Positions 1 to 4,969 of a stretch of 5,033 nucleotides of DNA are shown one piece after another. Positions within the stretch are counted from its first letter, which is position 1; every line of letters begins with the position of its first letter. Origin of the DNA: Prevotellaceae bacterium (GTDB taxonomy: Bacteria > Bacteroidota > Bacteroidia > Bacteroidales > UBA932); NCBI GenBank assembly GCA_031289385.1, contig JAITPP010000116.1, positions 1 to 5,033 on the forward strand. The letters run 5' to 3'. Both the position numbers and the translations under genes were made by a program. The notes beneath the pieces were generated by a model. It was given only the letters and a program-made list of their open reading frames with translations. It had not been told where the DNA came from and did not search any database.

Positions 1-69
1 ATTAATAACGCGAAGCTACATTAATCATATTTTCACATTAATCACATTAACACATTAATCATTAACCGC
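1..69. repeat. ATTAATCA-type short tandem repeats at left edge
   Basis: From about position 19 to 66 the sequence is a run of imperfect CACATTAATCA / ATTAATCATTAACC units. It follows the stop codon of the 24-aa ORF and runs to the window edge. No gene is visible in these 69 bases. The same family recurs at about 171-205, 1876-1950 and 2561-2605. The copy at 52-64 is an exact 13-base inverted repeat of 179-191. Confidence 0.7.
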
Positions 70-144
70 TTATTTTTTCCTCGCCGAACTAATTATTACA
101 ACAATTATGTAAACAATCAATATAAAAGTTATCATTTCAATCAT
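70..144 (-). CDS. 24-aa single-pass membrane peptide (candidate small protein)
   Basis: This short ORF starts at ATG 144-142 and ends at TAA 72-70. It encodes 24 residues: MIEM, a continuous hydrophobic stretch of about 14 residues (ITFILIVYIIVVII), then a polar basic tail SSARKK. That is the layout of a one-helix membrane peptide with a cytoplasmic positive tail. Seven bases upstream is AAAGGAG, ending 6 bases before the ATG, which is unusually good for this kind of genome. There is no in-frame start further upstream before a TAA at 171-169. It lies 129 bases downstream of the SLC13-type transporter on the same strand. Very small hydrophobic subunits are known for some transporters (KdpF, MetS-type subunits), so an accessory role is possible but inferred. 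I do not recognise the sequence as a named family. A chance ORF in AT-rich DNA is the main alternative. Confidence 0.5.
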   Translation of the reverse strand: MIEMITFILIVYIIVVIISSARKK

Positions 145-150
145 AACATT

Positions 151-157
151 CTCCTTT
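151..157 (-). promoter_or_regulatory. Strong Shine-Dalgarno site for the 24-aa ORF
   Basis: Read on the minus strand these bases are AAAGGAG, with 6 bases between GGAG and the ATG at 144. None of the other genes in the window that I inspected has an equally clear site, so it is the main reason for believing the small ORF is translated. Confidence 0.55.
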
Positions 158-170
158 TTTCTGTAAAATT

Positions 171-280
171 AATAAAAATTAATGATTAATGATTAATGGT
201 TAATCTATCTAATAACTTCTTTTAACTTCTTAACTTCTCTAACTTCTTTATAAACTTTATAACTTTAAAAACTTTAAAAA
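171..280. repeat. Two adjacent short-repeat families between transporter and small ORF
   Basis: Positions about 176-205 hold ATTAATG units (ATTAATGATTAATGATTAATGG). Positions about 213-280 hold TAACTTCT units grading into TTTATAAACTTTATAAC units. The second block reaches the transporter stop codon (276-274) with no spacer. No promoter or terminator hairpin is recognisable here. Confidence 0.75.
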
Positions 281-1869
281 ACCCCATTCGGTAAATGTCC
301 AAGCCAGTGCAACACGGTTTCGCCCCAAACAAACAGCAAAAGCCACGAAATTATCATCATCGTAATGCCGTATTTGAAAGTATCAGCCCAACTGTATTGG
401 TCGGTGGTGTAGAGCAATGCGGCGGGTTTGCTATTGAACGGCAATACATATACGTGTTCGGTAAGCAATGCCAGCGGAAATGCCAGACTCATCACCGAAT
501 AACCGAATTTTTGCGCCACGCCGATTGCGATAGGTATAAAAATCAATACGCGCATGGTTTTCGATTGAAACAGCAATGCGCTGAACATCATTGTTCCTGT
601 GAGAATTGCAAACAGCATCCAAAACGGCGTATCGTTTGAAATTCCCAGCGAACTGAATGCCGAATCAACCAGCGTTCCTGCAATATTTGTAGCATCTATG
701 CCCGCGCCGAGTGTGTATGCGCCTGCCGAAAAAATCATCAAATGCCAAGGAATATCAATATCATTCCATTTCACAATTCCGATTTTGAACGGCGTAAGTG
801 CAACTACCGCGCCGAGAAACGCTACTGCCGTTTCGCTTACGTTGTGTATAATTCCTTTTGTTGCCCACAGAAACAGCACGCCTAAAAATATTGCAATAGC
901 CTTATATTCATCGGTTTTCATTGTTCCCATTTTTTGCAGTTCGTCTTTCAAACGCTGCATTCCGCCTTCAATTTGCGGCACTTGTTCTTCTTTTTTTATG
1001 GGAAACATTATTTTTGTTCCTACAAACCAGCCTATAATAATCAGCAACAAACACAATGGAAACGCCGCAACAAACCATTCCTGATAACCCAGCGTTGCGC
1101 CTGCGCCCACAATGAGCGAAACTGCCAGCAAGTTCGCTCCCGAGCCTGTCATAAATCCGCTTGCGCCGATATTGATTTGAAAAAGATTTTGCAGCACAAT
1201 ATTGCGTCCGAAATTGTTTTTGCTGTTGCCGCCTGTTGCTCCGTATATTGCTGCTATCACCATAAAAATAGGCAGCAGAATTGCCGCTTTGGCTGTTGTG
1301 GCTGAAATAAATGCCGACAATACAATATTAATAACTATGAAACTGAAAAATATCCACGTGGCGTTTTTTCCGAAATGCACTACAAACCACAGCGCAAAAC
1401 GTTTTGCCACCTGCGTTTTAACCAGCATACTCGCCAGCACAAACGATAAAATATTCAGCCACATAACAGGATGTCCCAATTGTGCGTATGCTGTTTTTTC
1501 GCTTGTTACGCCCGTTATCACAATTGCAATTATCACAAATAATGATGTGAGATAATTAGGTACAGCCTCAGTAATCCATAATATTATGGCTGCTGCAAAA
1601 ATTGCAAGCATGGCGTAATTTATTCGCGAAAATTCTTGCAATCCTAAGTCGTTAAAGCGTTTGAGGGCATCATCTGTAAGTTGCTCGGTGTTTAGATTAT
1701 TTAAAAACGAAATATCAATACCCCAATAAATGAGTATAAATGCAATAATAGCCAAAGGCGCGCCAATGTACGACATCCATTTTTCAAAGCCGCTTTTCGG
1801 GCGTTGAGGCAGTTGCTCGATACGATAATTGTTCATATCAAGCGGGTCTTTATTTGTTATTTGTTCCAT
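274..1869 (-). CDS. SLC13/DASS-family anion (dicarboxylate/sulfate-type) transporter
   Basis: A 531-aa polytopic inner-membrane protein of the divalent anion:sodium symporter (SLC13, NadC/CitT) superfamily, which moves dicarboxylates, citrate, sulfate or related anions. Length is typical to slightly long. A cytoplasmic N-terminus of about 32 residues leads to a first hydrophobic helix (33-50), a polar stretch (51-82), then many hydrophobic segments to residue 515. Family signatures are WITEAVP (98-104), a first SNT-like motif FISATTAKAAILLP (187-200), the GASGFMTGSGANL hairpin region (235-247), a second SNT-like motif SKT (436-438) followed by IFIP, and a C-terminal LPFNSKPAALLY (476-487). 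Both SNT motifs lack the usual Asn (Ala190 and Lys437), so sodium coupling and substrate cannot be assumed. The ATG at 1869 is preceded by AT-rich repeats; Met12 is an alternative start. It is followed by the 24-aa membrane ORF. The family call is firm, the substrate unknown. Confidence 0.9.
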   Translation of the reverse strand: MEQITNKDPLDMNNYRIEQLPQRPKSGFEKWMSYIGAPLAIIAFILIYWGIDISFLNNLNTEQLTDDALKRFNDLGLQEFSRINYAMLAIFAAAIILWITEAVPNYLTSLFVIIAIVITGVTSEKTAYAQLGHPVMWLNILSFVLASMLVKTQVAKRFALWFVVHFGKNATWIFFSFIVINIVLSAFISATTAKAAILLPIFMVIAAIYGATGGNSKNNFGRNIVLQNLFQINIGASGFMTGSGANLLAVSLIVGAGATLGYQEWFVAAFPLCLLLIIIGWFVGTKIMFPIKKEEQVPQIEGGMQRLKDELQKMGTMKTDEYKAIAIFLGVLFLWATKGIIHNVSETAVAFLGAVVALTPFKIGIVKWNDIDIPWHLMIFSAGAYTLGAGIDATNIAGTLVDSAFSSLGISNDTPFWMLFAILTGTMMFSALLFQSKTMRVLIFIPIAIGVAQKFGYSVMSLAFPLALLTEHVYVLPFNSKPAALLYTTDQYSWADTFKYGITMMIISWLLLFVWGETVLHWLGHLPNGVF

Positions 1870-1875
1870 TTTAGT

Positions 1876-1950
1876 TTAATGATAAATTGTTAATTGTTAA
1901 TTGTTAATGATTAGTTGTTAATGATAAATTGTTAATTGTTAATTATTAAT
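1876..1950. repeat. TTAATTGTTAATGA-type tandem repeats upstream of the transporter
   Basis: Tandem TTAATTG/TTAATGA units lie directly upstream of the transporter start. A 26-base segment at 1877-1902 recurs identically at 1919-1944, giving a 42-base period. Any transporter promoter must lie in or beyond this block. I found no match to the Bacteroidota -7 consensus TAnnTTTG on the minus strand here. Confidence 0.8.
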
Positions 1951-2043
1951 TTCTTGTTTTTTTCTCAAAGTGATAACTTTCTCGCTTTTACCGACAACTT
2001 GTGGGTTCTCTAACAAACTCGGAAAAAGAAGTGCCTGTTTTTT
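1951..2043. other. Gap without a convincing gene
   Basis: These 93 bases sit between the upstream repeats of the transporter and the MITE-like element. They are open in a minus-strand frame (the last residues of a 109-aa reading frame), but that frame runs through the tandem array and shows no recognisable domain. I see no promoter, hairpin or RNA gene that I can support. Confidence 0.5.
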
Positions 2044-2092
2044 TAATCTGAACTGTGATTTTAGAGTGATTATTTTGATTTTTATGATTTGT

Positions 2093-2131
2093 TTCTTATT
2101 CATATTCATCATTAAAATCATATTAAAATCA
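2093..2131. repeat. 39-base direct repeat, copy 1
   Basis: This begins TTCTTATTCATATTCATCAT and ends TATTAAAATCA. It matches 2240-2278 at 37 of 39 positions, the difference being AA against CC in the middle. The two copies bracket the 21-base tandem array. Confidence 0.85.
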
Positions 2132-2215
2132 CGATTTAGTACTTCTGAACTCCGATTTGGTACTTCGGAACACCGATTTGGTACTTCTAAACTCCGATTT
2201 AGTACTTCAAAGCAT
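2132..2215. repeat. Four tandem 21-base units
   Basis: Units at 2132-2152, 2153-2173, 2174-2194 and 2195-2215 follow the pattern CGATTT-R-GTACTTC followed by a variable seven-base end. Because 21 is divisible by 3, reading frames stay open across them on both strands: the minus strand reads EVLNRSL, EVPNRCS, EVPNRSS and the plus strand reads RFGTSEH-like units. This explains the two long overlapping reading frames here without invoking a gene. There are no unique spacers, so it is not a CRISPR array. Confidence 0.85.
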
Positions 2216-2239
2216 CCAATGCGGGATTTTGAGGCGTTA

Positions 2240-2278
2240 TTCTTATTCATATTCATCATTCCAATCATATTAAAATCA
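2240..2278. repeat. 39-base direct repeat, copy 2
   Basis: The partner of 2093-2131. It runs into the right terminal inverted repeat of the MITE-like element, whose first bases it shares. Confidence 0.85.
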
Positions 2279-2335
2279 TAGTTCAGATTATTTATTTTAC
2301 TTAAATTTTCTCAAAGCGCAAGCCGTCAGGTTTGC

Positions 2336-2391
2336 ATCGCTCGGTAGAAACTGCAATGTTGGCGTGGCGTTTATCATTTCTACCGAGCGAT
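2336..2391. repeat. 15-base perfect inverted repeat around a 26-base loop
   Basis: ATCGCTCGGTAGAAA at 2336-2350 pairs with TTTCTACCGAGCGAT at 2377-2391. The loop is the first 26 bases of the 35-base direct repeat (2351-2385). It is followed at once by AATCCC-TAACG-GGGATT and a run of seven T. The hairpin could form in RNA from either strand. No gene reads into it on the plus strand, so I treat it as a repeat element rather than a terminator. Confidence 0.75.
2351..2385. repeat. 35-base exact direct repeat, copy 1
   Basis: It begins CTGCAATGTTGGCGTGGCGT and ends TTTCTACCG. It is identical to 2522-2556, 171 bases away. Its right third forms the right arm of the 15-base inverted repeat. Confidence 0.9.
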
Positions 2392-2413
2392 AATCCCTAA
2401 CGGGGATTTTTTT
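2392..2413 (+). terminator. Terminator-like hairpin plus T-run (probably part of a repeat)
   Basis: AATCCC (2392-2397) and GGGATT (2403-2408) form a 6-base stem with loop TAACG, and T runs through 2413. It has the shape of a rho-independent terminator on the plus strand, yet no plus-strand gene precedes it. It is most simply the tail of the neighbouring repeat element. Confidence 0.3.
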
Positions 2414-2447
2414 GTTATTCAACATTTTTTTCATTTTTCATTTATTT

Positions 2448-2511
2448 CGCCCCTAAATCCCCTAAAGGGGACTTTGCTGAACTACCAAACTCCCCTTTAG
2501 GGGGCGGGGGT
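2448..2511. repeat. Paired CCCCTAAAGGGG / CCCCTTTAGGGG palindrome element
   Basis: CCCCTAAAGGGG (2459-2470) and CCCCTTTAGGGG (2492-2503) are exact reverse complements. Each can fold on its own with a 4-base stem, and together they form a longer hairpin with a loop of about 20 bases. Outer CGCCCC (2448-2453) and GGCGGGGG (2503-2510) extend the symmetry. I recall this motif as recurrent in Bacteroidota intergenic regions; that is memory, not a search. Read from the propeller gene it lies about 95 bases past the stop codon and has no U-tract. Confidence 0.7.
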
Positions 2512-2521
2512 ATTTCCAATT

Positions 2522-2556
2522 CTGCAATGTTGGCGTGGCGTTTATCATTTCTACCG
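2522..2556. repeat. 35-base exact direct repeat, copy 2
   Basis: Identical to 2351-2385. After it the sequences stay similar (GCGTGATAACC against GAGCGATAATCC) before diverging into ATTAACC repeats. The left half of the inverted repeat is missing here, so this is a partial copy of the element at 2336-2391. Confidence 0.9.
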
Positions 2557-2560
2557 CGTG

Positions 2561-2605
2561 ATAACCATTAACCACTAACCATTAATCATTAACCACTAAT
2601 CATTA
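2561..2605. repeat. ATTAACCACTAACC-type tandem repeats at the propeller gene's 3' end
   Basis: Imperfect CATTAACCACTAA / CATTAATCATTAA units run up to and include the TAA stop codon of the propeller gene (2605-2603). This is the family also seen at 19-66 and 171-205. Confidence 0.75.
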
Positions 2606-3370
2606 TATTGCAATTTTTACTTTATAAAGTTTTCCCGAAGAGTCGCAGCCGAGCCACATATAACCTTTGCTTCTATCAACGGCAATTGCTTCGGCTTTGG
2701 CAATAAAACTCACTGATTGCGAATTTATTAATGTTCCGTCCAACTTGCAGTGAAAAACTTTTTTGCTGTTGCTGTCGGCTATCCATAATGTATTATCCGA
2801 CGTATCGTAGCAAATATCCGACAAATATTGTGCAAAAGTAATATCAACATAAGTTAATGCTTGTGTTGATTGTACGTAAGTGAACAATCGTGTCGGCTCT
2901 GTTTGATTTACTATGTAAAATACGCCGTTGTGATACGTAACGCCTTCGATTCCTTTGTTTGAAATGGCGTTTTGAATATTAATTTTCACAATTTCGGTAA
3001 GCGATGTTTCGTTAGCGGTTAATCTATTTATTGACATTGATGTTTCGTCGGCAACAAATATTTCGCCTGTTGCGTTGTTCATTGTAATTCCCTCAAAATC
3101 ACCGTTTGCCGAATATGGTAATTGTCGGATATTTTTGCCATCCAACGCAATTTCGTATATTTTACCTTTGTCGCTCACAGCCATAAGCGAAGTGTTGCCC
3201 GCAGTAAAACATATTCCCGACAATTCCGATACCTGTGTCGAATAAGCCGTATATTCGGCGTTATCGTTGGTTTCGTCGTCGGGATTATAAGGCACTCCGT
3301 TGGTACATCTTTCAGTCATAAATATTAACAAAGAGATGCAAATCAATATGTTTACCGTTTTTTTCACCAC
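2603..3370 (-). CDS. Secreted SdiA-regulated (YjiK-like) beta-propeller protein
   Basis: 255 aa. Residues 5-18 are a hydrophobic export helix after a KK start. Cys22 follows, but TERC is a poor lipobox, so lipoprotein status is uncertain. An acidic linker (31-37) precedes the globular part. Residues 49-253 show the repeated propeller strand pattern of the SdiA-regulated family: SELSGICF (48-55), LMAVSDKGKIYEIALDGK (62-79), GDFEGITM (90-97), EIFVADE (103-109), NKGIEGVTYHNGVFYIVNQ (138-156), LSDICYD (183-189), LWIADS (195-200), AEAIAVDRSKGYMWLGCD (227-243). The paired D/K-F/I-EG motifs are the strongest family marks. E. coli YjiK is the namesake; biochemical function is not established. The start is GTG at 3370 (or GTG at 3367); the next Met (18) would remove the export helix. 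The start overlaps the CYTH stop codon, implying co-translation. Confidence 0.8.
   Translation of the reverse strand: MVKKTVNILICISLLIFMTERCTNGVPYNPDDETNDNAEYTAYSTQVSELSGICFTAGNTSLMAVSDKGKIYEIALDGKNIRQLPYSANGDFEGITMNNATGEIFVADETSMSINRLTANETSLTEIVKINIQNAISNKGIEGVTYHNGVFYIVNQTEPTRLFTYVQSTQALTYVDITFAQYLSDICYDTSDNTLWIADSNSKKVFHCKLDGTLINSQSVSFIAKAEAIAVDRSKGYMWLGCDSSGKLYKVKIAI
3364..3370 (-). other. GTGGTGA start/stop overlap (translational coupling)
   Basis: On the minus strand the seven bases GTGGTGA contain two in-frame GTG codons for the propeller gene, and the final TGA ends the CYTH gene. Use of the second GTG gives the classic 4-base GTGA overlap. The arrangement implies that ribosomes finishing the triphosphatase re-initiate on the propeller gene. 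Confidence 0.8.
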
Positions 3371-3828
3371 TTTGTAAATGGATTTTTCATCAACATCGAA
3401 TTATAATAACGTTTGTCGCCTGTTACTTCTTCGCCCAGCCATTCGGGTTTGTCGAATGTTGCGTTTTCGTCGGGCAGTTCTATTTCGGCAACGGTAAGCC
3501 CTTCGTTTTCGCCGTGAAACTCGTCCACTTCGTAAGTGTATGGCTCGGCTTTTACCAAATGGCGCACTTTGTCGATAACTCCCGCCTCGCATATTTTCAG
3601 CAATTCGGCGGCTTCGTCAGTCGTAATTTCTTTTTCAAATTCAAAGCGCGATGCTCCCGAATCGTTTCCTATGCCTTTGATTGTTAAAAATCCTTTGTCG
3701 CCTTTAATGCGCACGCGAACAGTGCGTTCTGGCACAGACGACAAATAGCCTTGTACAATCCGTGTAGATTTTGATACAAAAGGACGAAAATCGCCTTTTA
3801 CCAAAAATTTTTTTTCTATTTCTTGCAT
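3364..3828 (-). CDS. CYTH-domain triphosphate tunnel metalloenzyme
   Basis: A 154-aa cytoplasmic protein consisting of one CYTH domain, the size of the small bacterial triphosphate tunnel enzymes that mostly hydrolyse inorganic triphosphate with a divalent metal. The diagnostic ExExK is E3-I-E5-K-K7. The tunnel residues follow in order: R38-V-R40, T49-I-K51, E63-F-E65, K87-V-R89, E100 and D102 in YEVDEF, E115-I-E117, and the C-terminal TGDKRYYN (136-143). All expected acidic and basic ladder residues are present, so it should be active. Thiamine triphosphatase or CyaB-like cyclase activity is possible, but the short form favours inorganic triphosphatase. The ATG at 3828 is set directly before ExExK, as usual for the family. 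The gene ends inside the start of the propeller gene. Exact substrate is inferred. Confidence 0.92.
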   Translation of the reverse strand: MQEIEKKFLVKGDFRPFVSKSTRIVQGYLSSVPERTVRVRIKGDKGFLTIKGIGNDSGASRFEFEKEITTDEAAELLKICEAGVIDKVRHLVKAEPYTYEVDEFHGENEGLTVAEIELPDENATFDKPEWLGEEVTGDKRYYNSMLMKNPFTKW

Positions 3829-3833
3829 GATAT

Positions 3834-3922
3834 TAGTTTATAAAGTTTGTAAAGTTTGTAAAGTTCATAAAGTTTTGTAAAGTTCATAAAGTTTTTCAAG
3901 TTTATAAAGTTTTTCAAGTTTA
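3834..3922. repeat. TTTATAAAGTTT-type tandem repeats between CYTH and four helix bundle genes
   Basis: Units TTTGTAAAG, TTCATAAAG and an 18-base TTTATAAAGTTTTTCAAG fill the 91-base gap. The stop codon of the four helix bundle gene (3922-3920) falls inside a repeat unit (AAGTTTATAG on the plus strand). No terminator hairpin is visible, so read-through from upstream is plausible. Confidence 0.8.
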
Positions 3923-4264
3923 TAGTTTTTTTATTAAGCCTGATAGTATCATTGATATTTCTATTGATAATGAAAATATTGTTTGATAATCGGTTTCGTT
4001 TATTCTATTAAGTTCTTTTGCCAAAATTGACATAGAACGTACTTCGCCGCATGAACCTTTTGCAATGTATAAAAATTGTTTAAACTCATTATTGGTTTTT
4101 CGCTCATATCCTTCGGCAATATTGTTCATTACAGAAACAGATGCGCGTTGAATTTGGTCTTTAAATCCAAAATCCTTAGAATCCGAAAATATTAAATATA
4201 TTTTCAATGTTAATTCTTTCGCTTTCTGCCATGCAATAATATCTTCAAACCGCTCAAACTTCAT
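3920..4264 (-). CDS. Four helix bundle protein (23S rRNA intervening-sequence family)
   Basis: 114 aa, the usual length for this family (S23/IVP type; four helix bundle protein). Recognisable marks are FEDIIAWQKAKELT near the N-terminus (6-19), FKDQIQRASVSVMNNIAEGYER (34-55) with the conserved R40-A-S and N48-I-A-E-G, FKQFLYIAKGSCGEVRS (61-77), and amphipathic helices to the end. Relatives were first found inside intervening sequences of 23S rRNA genes, but most, like this one, are free-standing and of unknown function. The molecular role is not established; binding to RNA or protein partners is speculation. It sits between two CYTH-type genes on the same strand with repeats on both sides. 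A hand count of one 60-base stretch (3961-4020) gave about a quarter G+C against about half in a CYTH stretch (3421-3480), which suggests a different history. Confidence 0.88.
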   Translation of the reverse strand: MKFERFEDIIAWQKAKELTLKIYLIFSDSKDFGFKDQIQRASVSVMNNIAEGYERKTNNEFKQFLYIAKGSCGEVRSMSILAKELNRINETDYQTIFSLSIEISMILSGLIKKL

Positions 4265-4270
4265 ATCTAT

Positions 4271-4321
4271 AATTCTTTAAAAACTTTATAACTTGATAAA
4301 CTTTATAACTTGATAAACTTA
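4271..4321. repeat. AACTTTATAACTTGATAA tandem repeats
   Basis: A 17-base unit (ACTTTATAACTTGATAA) occurs twice with a partial third, filling most of the 54-base gap between the 214-aa gene and the four helix bundle gene. It is the same family as 3834-3922 but in the opposite orientation, and it touches the stop codon at 4321-4319. Confidence 0.8.
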
Positions 4322-4963
4322 ATTAGCCAGCGGTTTATTTGTCATTCCTATAATTCGTTTAATTGCTTGCAGATAGTTGATATTTTCAACGCCTTCCAAA
4401 CCAACATCTTGAACGGTTTTTTTCAAATCCTCAACTTCTGTCGATTCCGAATTTATTGTTACAACTTTTGCGCCGTTAATATACACATCTCCTGTTTCGC
4501 AAATGGTGTCGTTTACCATGTAGCCGTAGCGTAGTTTTTCAACTGTTACAGCCTGCAAATCGGGATGATTTTTTACGATTTCCAAAAACTCTTCTAATGT
4601 ATATGTATCTTTTTGCAATTCAGGCAGATTACTTACCTTGAATGCAGGAAATACTTCTTTCGCCAACACTTCGGCGTTTATTGGAAATTCGCCTTTCATC
4701 AGCGGATTCCACTGTTCAAAGCCATCTACGTTTTGAACAAATGTTTTAATATCCATTTTTCCATCGCGGATTTTTGTGTTGTTCACATCATTTGTTCGGC
4801 TAACTATGTATGTTTCTACCGATTTGCGTTCCCACACTTTTTCGGGAACAGGAACTGATAAACGCGCCATGCGTTCGGCTTGTTTCTTAAAACAACGCCC
4901 AAACGAGCGATATTCAAAACGAGGTTTGGAGATTTCTCCAATTTTTAATTCTTCTTTTGCCAT
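4319..4963 (-). CDS. Conserved-looking protein of unknown function, possibly a divergent CYTH protein
   Basis: 214 aa, no signal peptide or membrane segment, so presumably cytoplasmic. I do not recognise a named family with confidence. It resembles a stretched CYTH domain: F16-E17-Y18-R19 in place of ExExK; ETYIVS (50-55); TKIRDGKMDIK (63-73), comparable to the RxR...TxK pair; GFEQWNPLMK (81-90); K143-L-R145-Y-G-Y, comparable to KxRxxY; then ND followed by a glycine-turn strand pair (151-170), an SES acidic patch (172-174), and a C-terminal helix with NYLQAIKRI (196-204), comparable to SY..LL. The basic ladder is kept, while the paired acidic metal ligands are reduced, so it may bind a polyanion without hydrolysing it. 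This is inference from pattern only. The ATG at 4963 follows an A-rich leader. It is the first gene of the cluster in the window. Confidence 0.8.
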   Translation of the reverse strand: MAKEELKIGEISKPRFEYRSFGRCFKKQAERMARLSVPVPEKVWERKSVETYIVSRTNDVNNTKIRDGKMDIKTFVQNVDGFEQWNPLMKGEFPINAEVLAKEVFPAFKVSNLPELQKDTYTLEEFLEIVKNHPDLQAVTVEKLRYGYMVNDTICETGDVYINGAKVVTINSESTEVEDLKKTVQDVGLEGVENINYLQAIKRIIGMTNKPLAN

Positions 4964-4969
4964 TTTTTT

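Larger units (their letters stand above)
2044..2290. mobile_element. MITE-like non-coding element with 20-base terminal inverted repeats
   Basis: The left end 2044-2063 (TAATCTGAACTGTGATTTTA) and the right end 2271-2290 (TAAAATCATAGTTCAGATTA) are inverted copies matching at 19 of 20 bases. The 247-base body holds a 39-base direct repeat (2093-2131 and 2240-2278) that brackets four 21-base tandem units. Both flanks carry TTT, compatible with a short target duplication but in low-complexity DNA. No transposase is encoded, so mobility would need a partner in trans. A recombination-made repeat cassette is the alternative. Confidence 0.6.

Noticed and set aside
295..1555. Several plus-strand reading frames of 114-161 aa
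   Set aside because: They lie antisense within the transporter gene, whose membrane segments and family motifs are clear. Their translations are Cys/His-rich and lack any recognisable domain.
2132..2215. Possible CRISPR array
   Set aside because: The four units are directly contiguous with no unique spacers, and no cas gene is present.
1939..2281. Overlapping long reading frames of 109 aa (minus) and 103 aa (plus) in the transporter upstream region
   Set aside because: Both run through the 21-base tandem array and the 39-base direct repeats, which are stop-free by composition. Neither shows a domain, signal peptide or good start context.
1870..2602. Promoter for the transporter
   Set aside because: One must exist somewhere upstream, but I found no TAnnTTTG -7 match on the minus strand (as CAAAnnTA on the plus strand) in this region, so none is claimed.
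3304..3319. Canonical lipobox in the propeller protein
   Set aside because: Cys22 is preceded by Thr-Glu-Arg, which does not fit the small residue required before the lipidated cysteine. Export is supported, lipidation is not.
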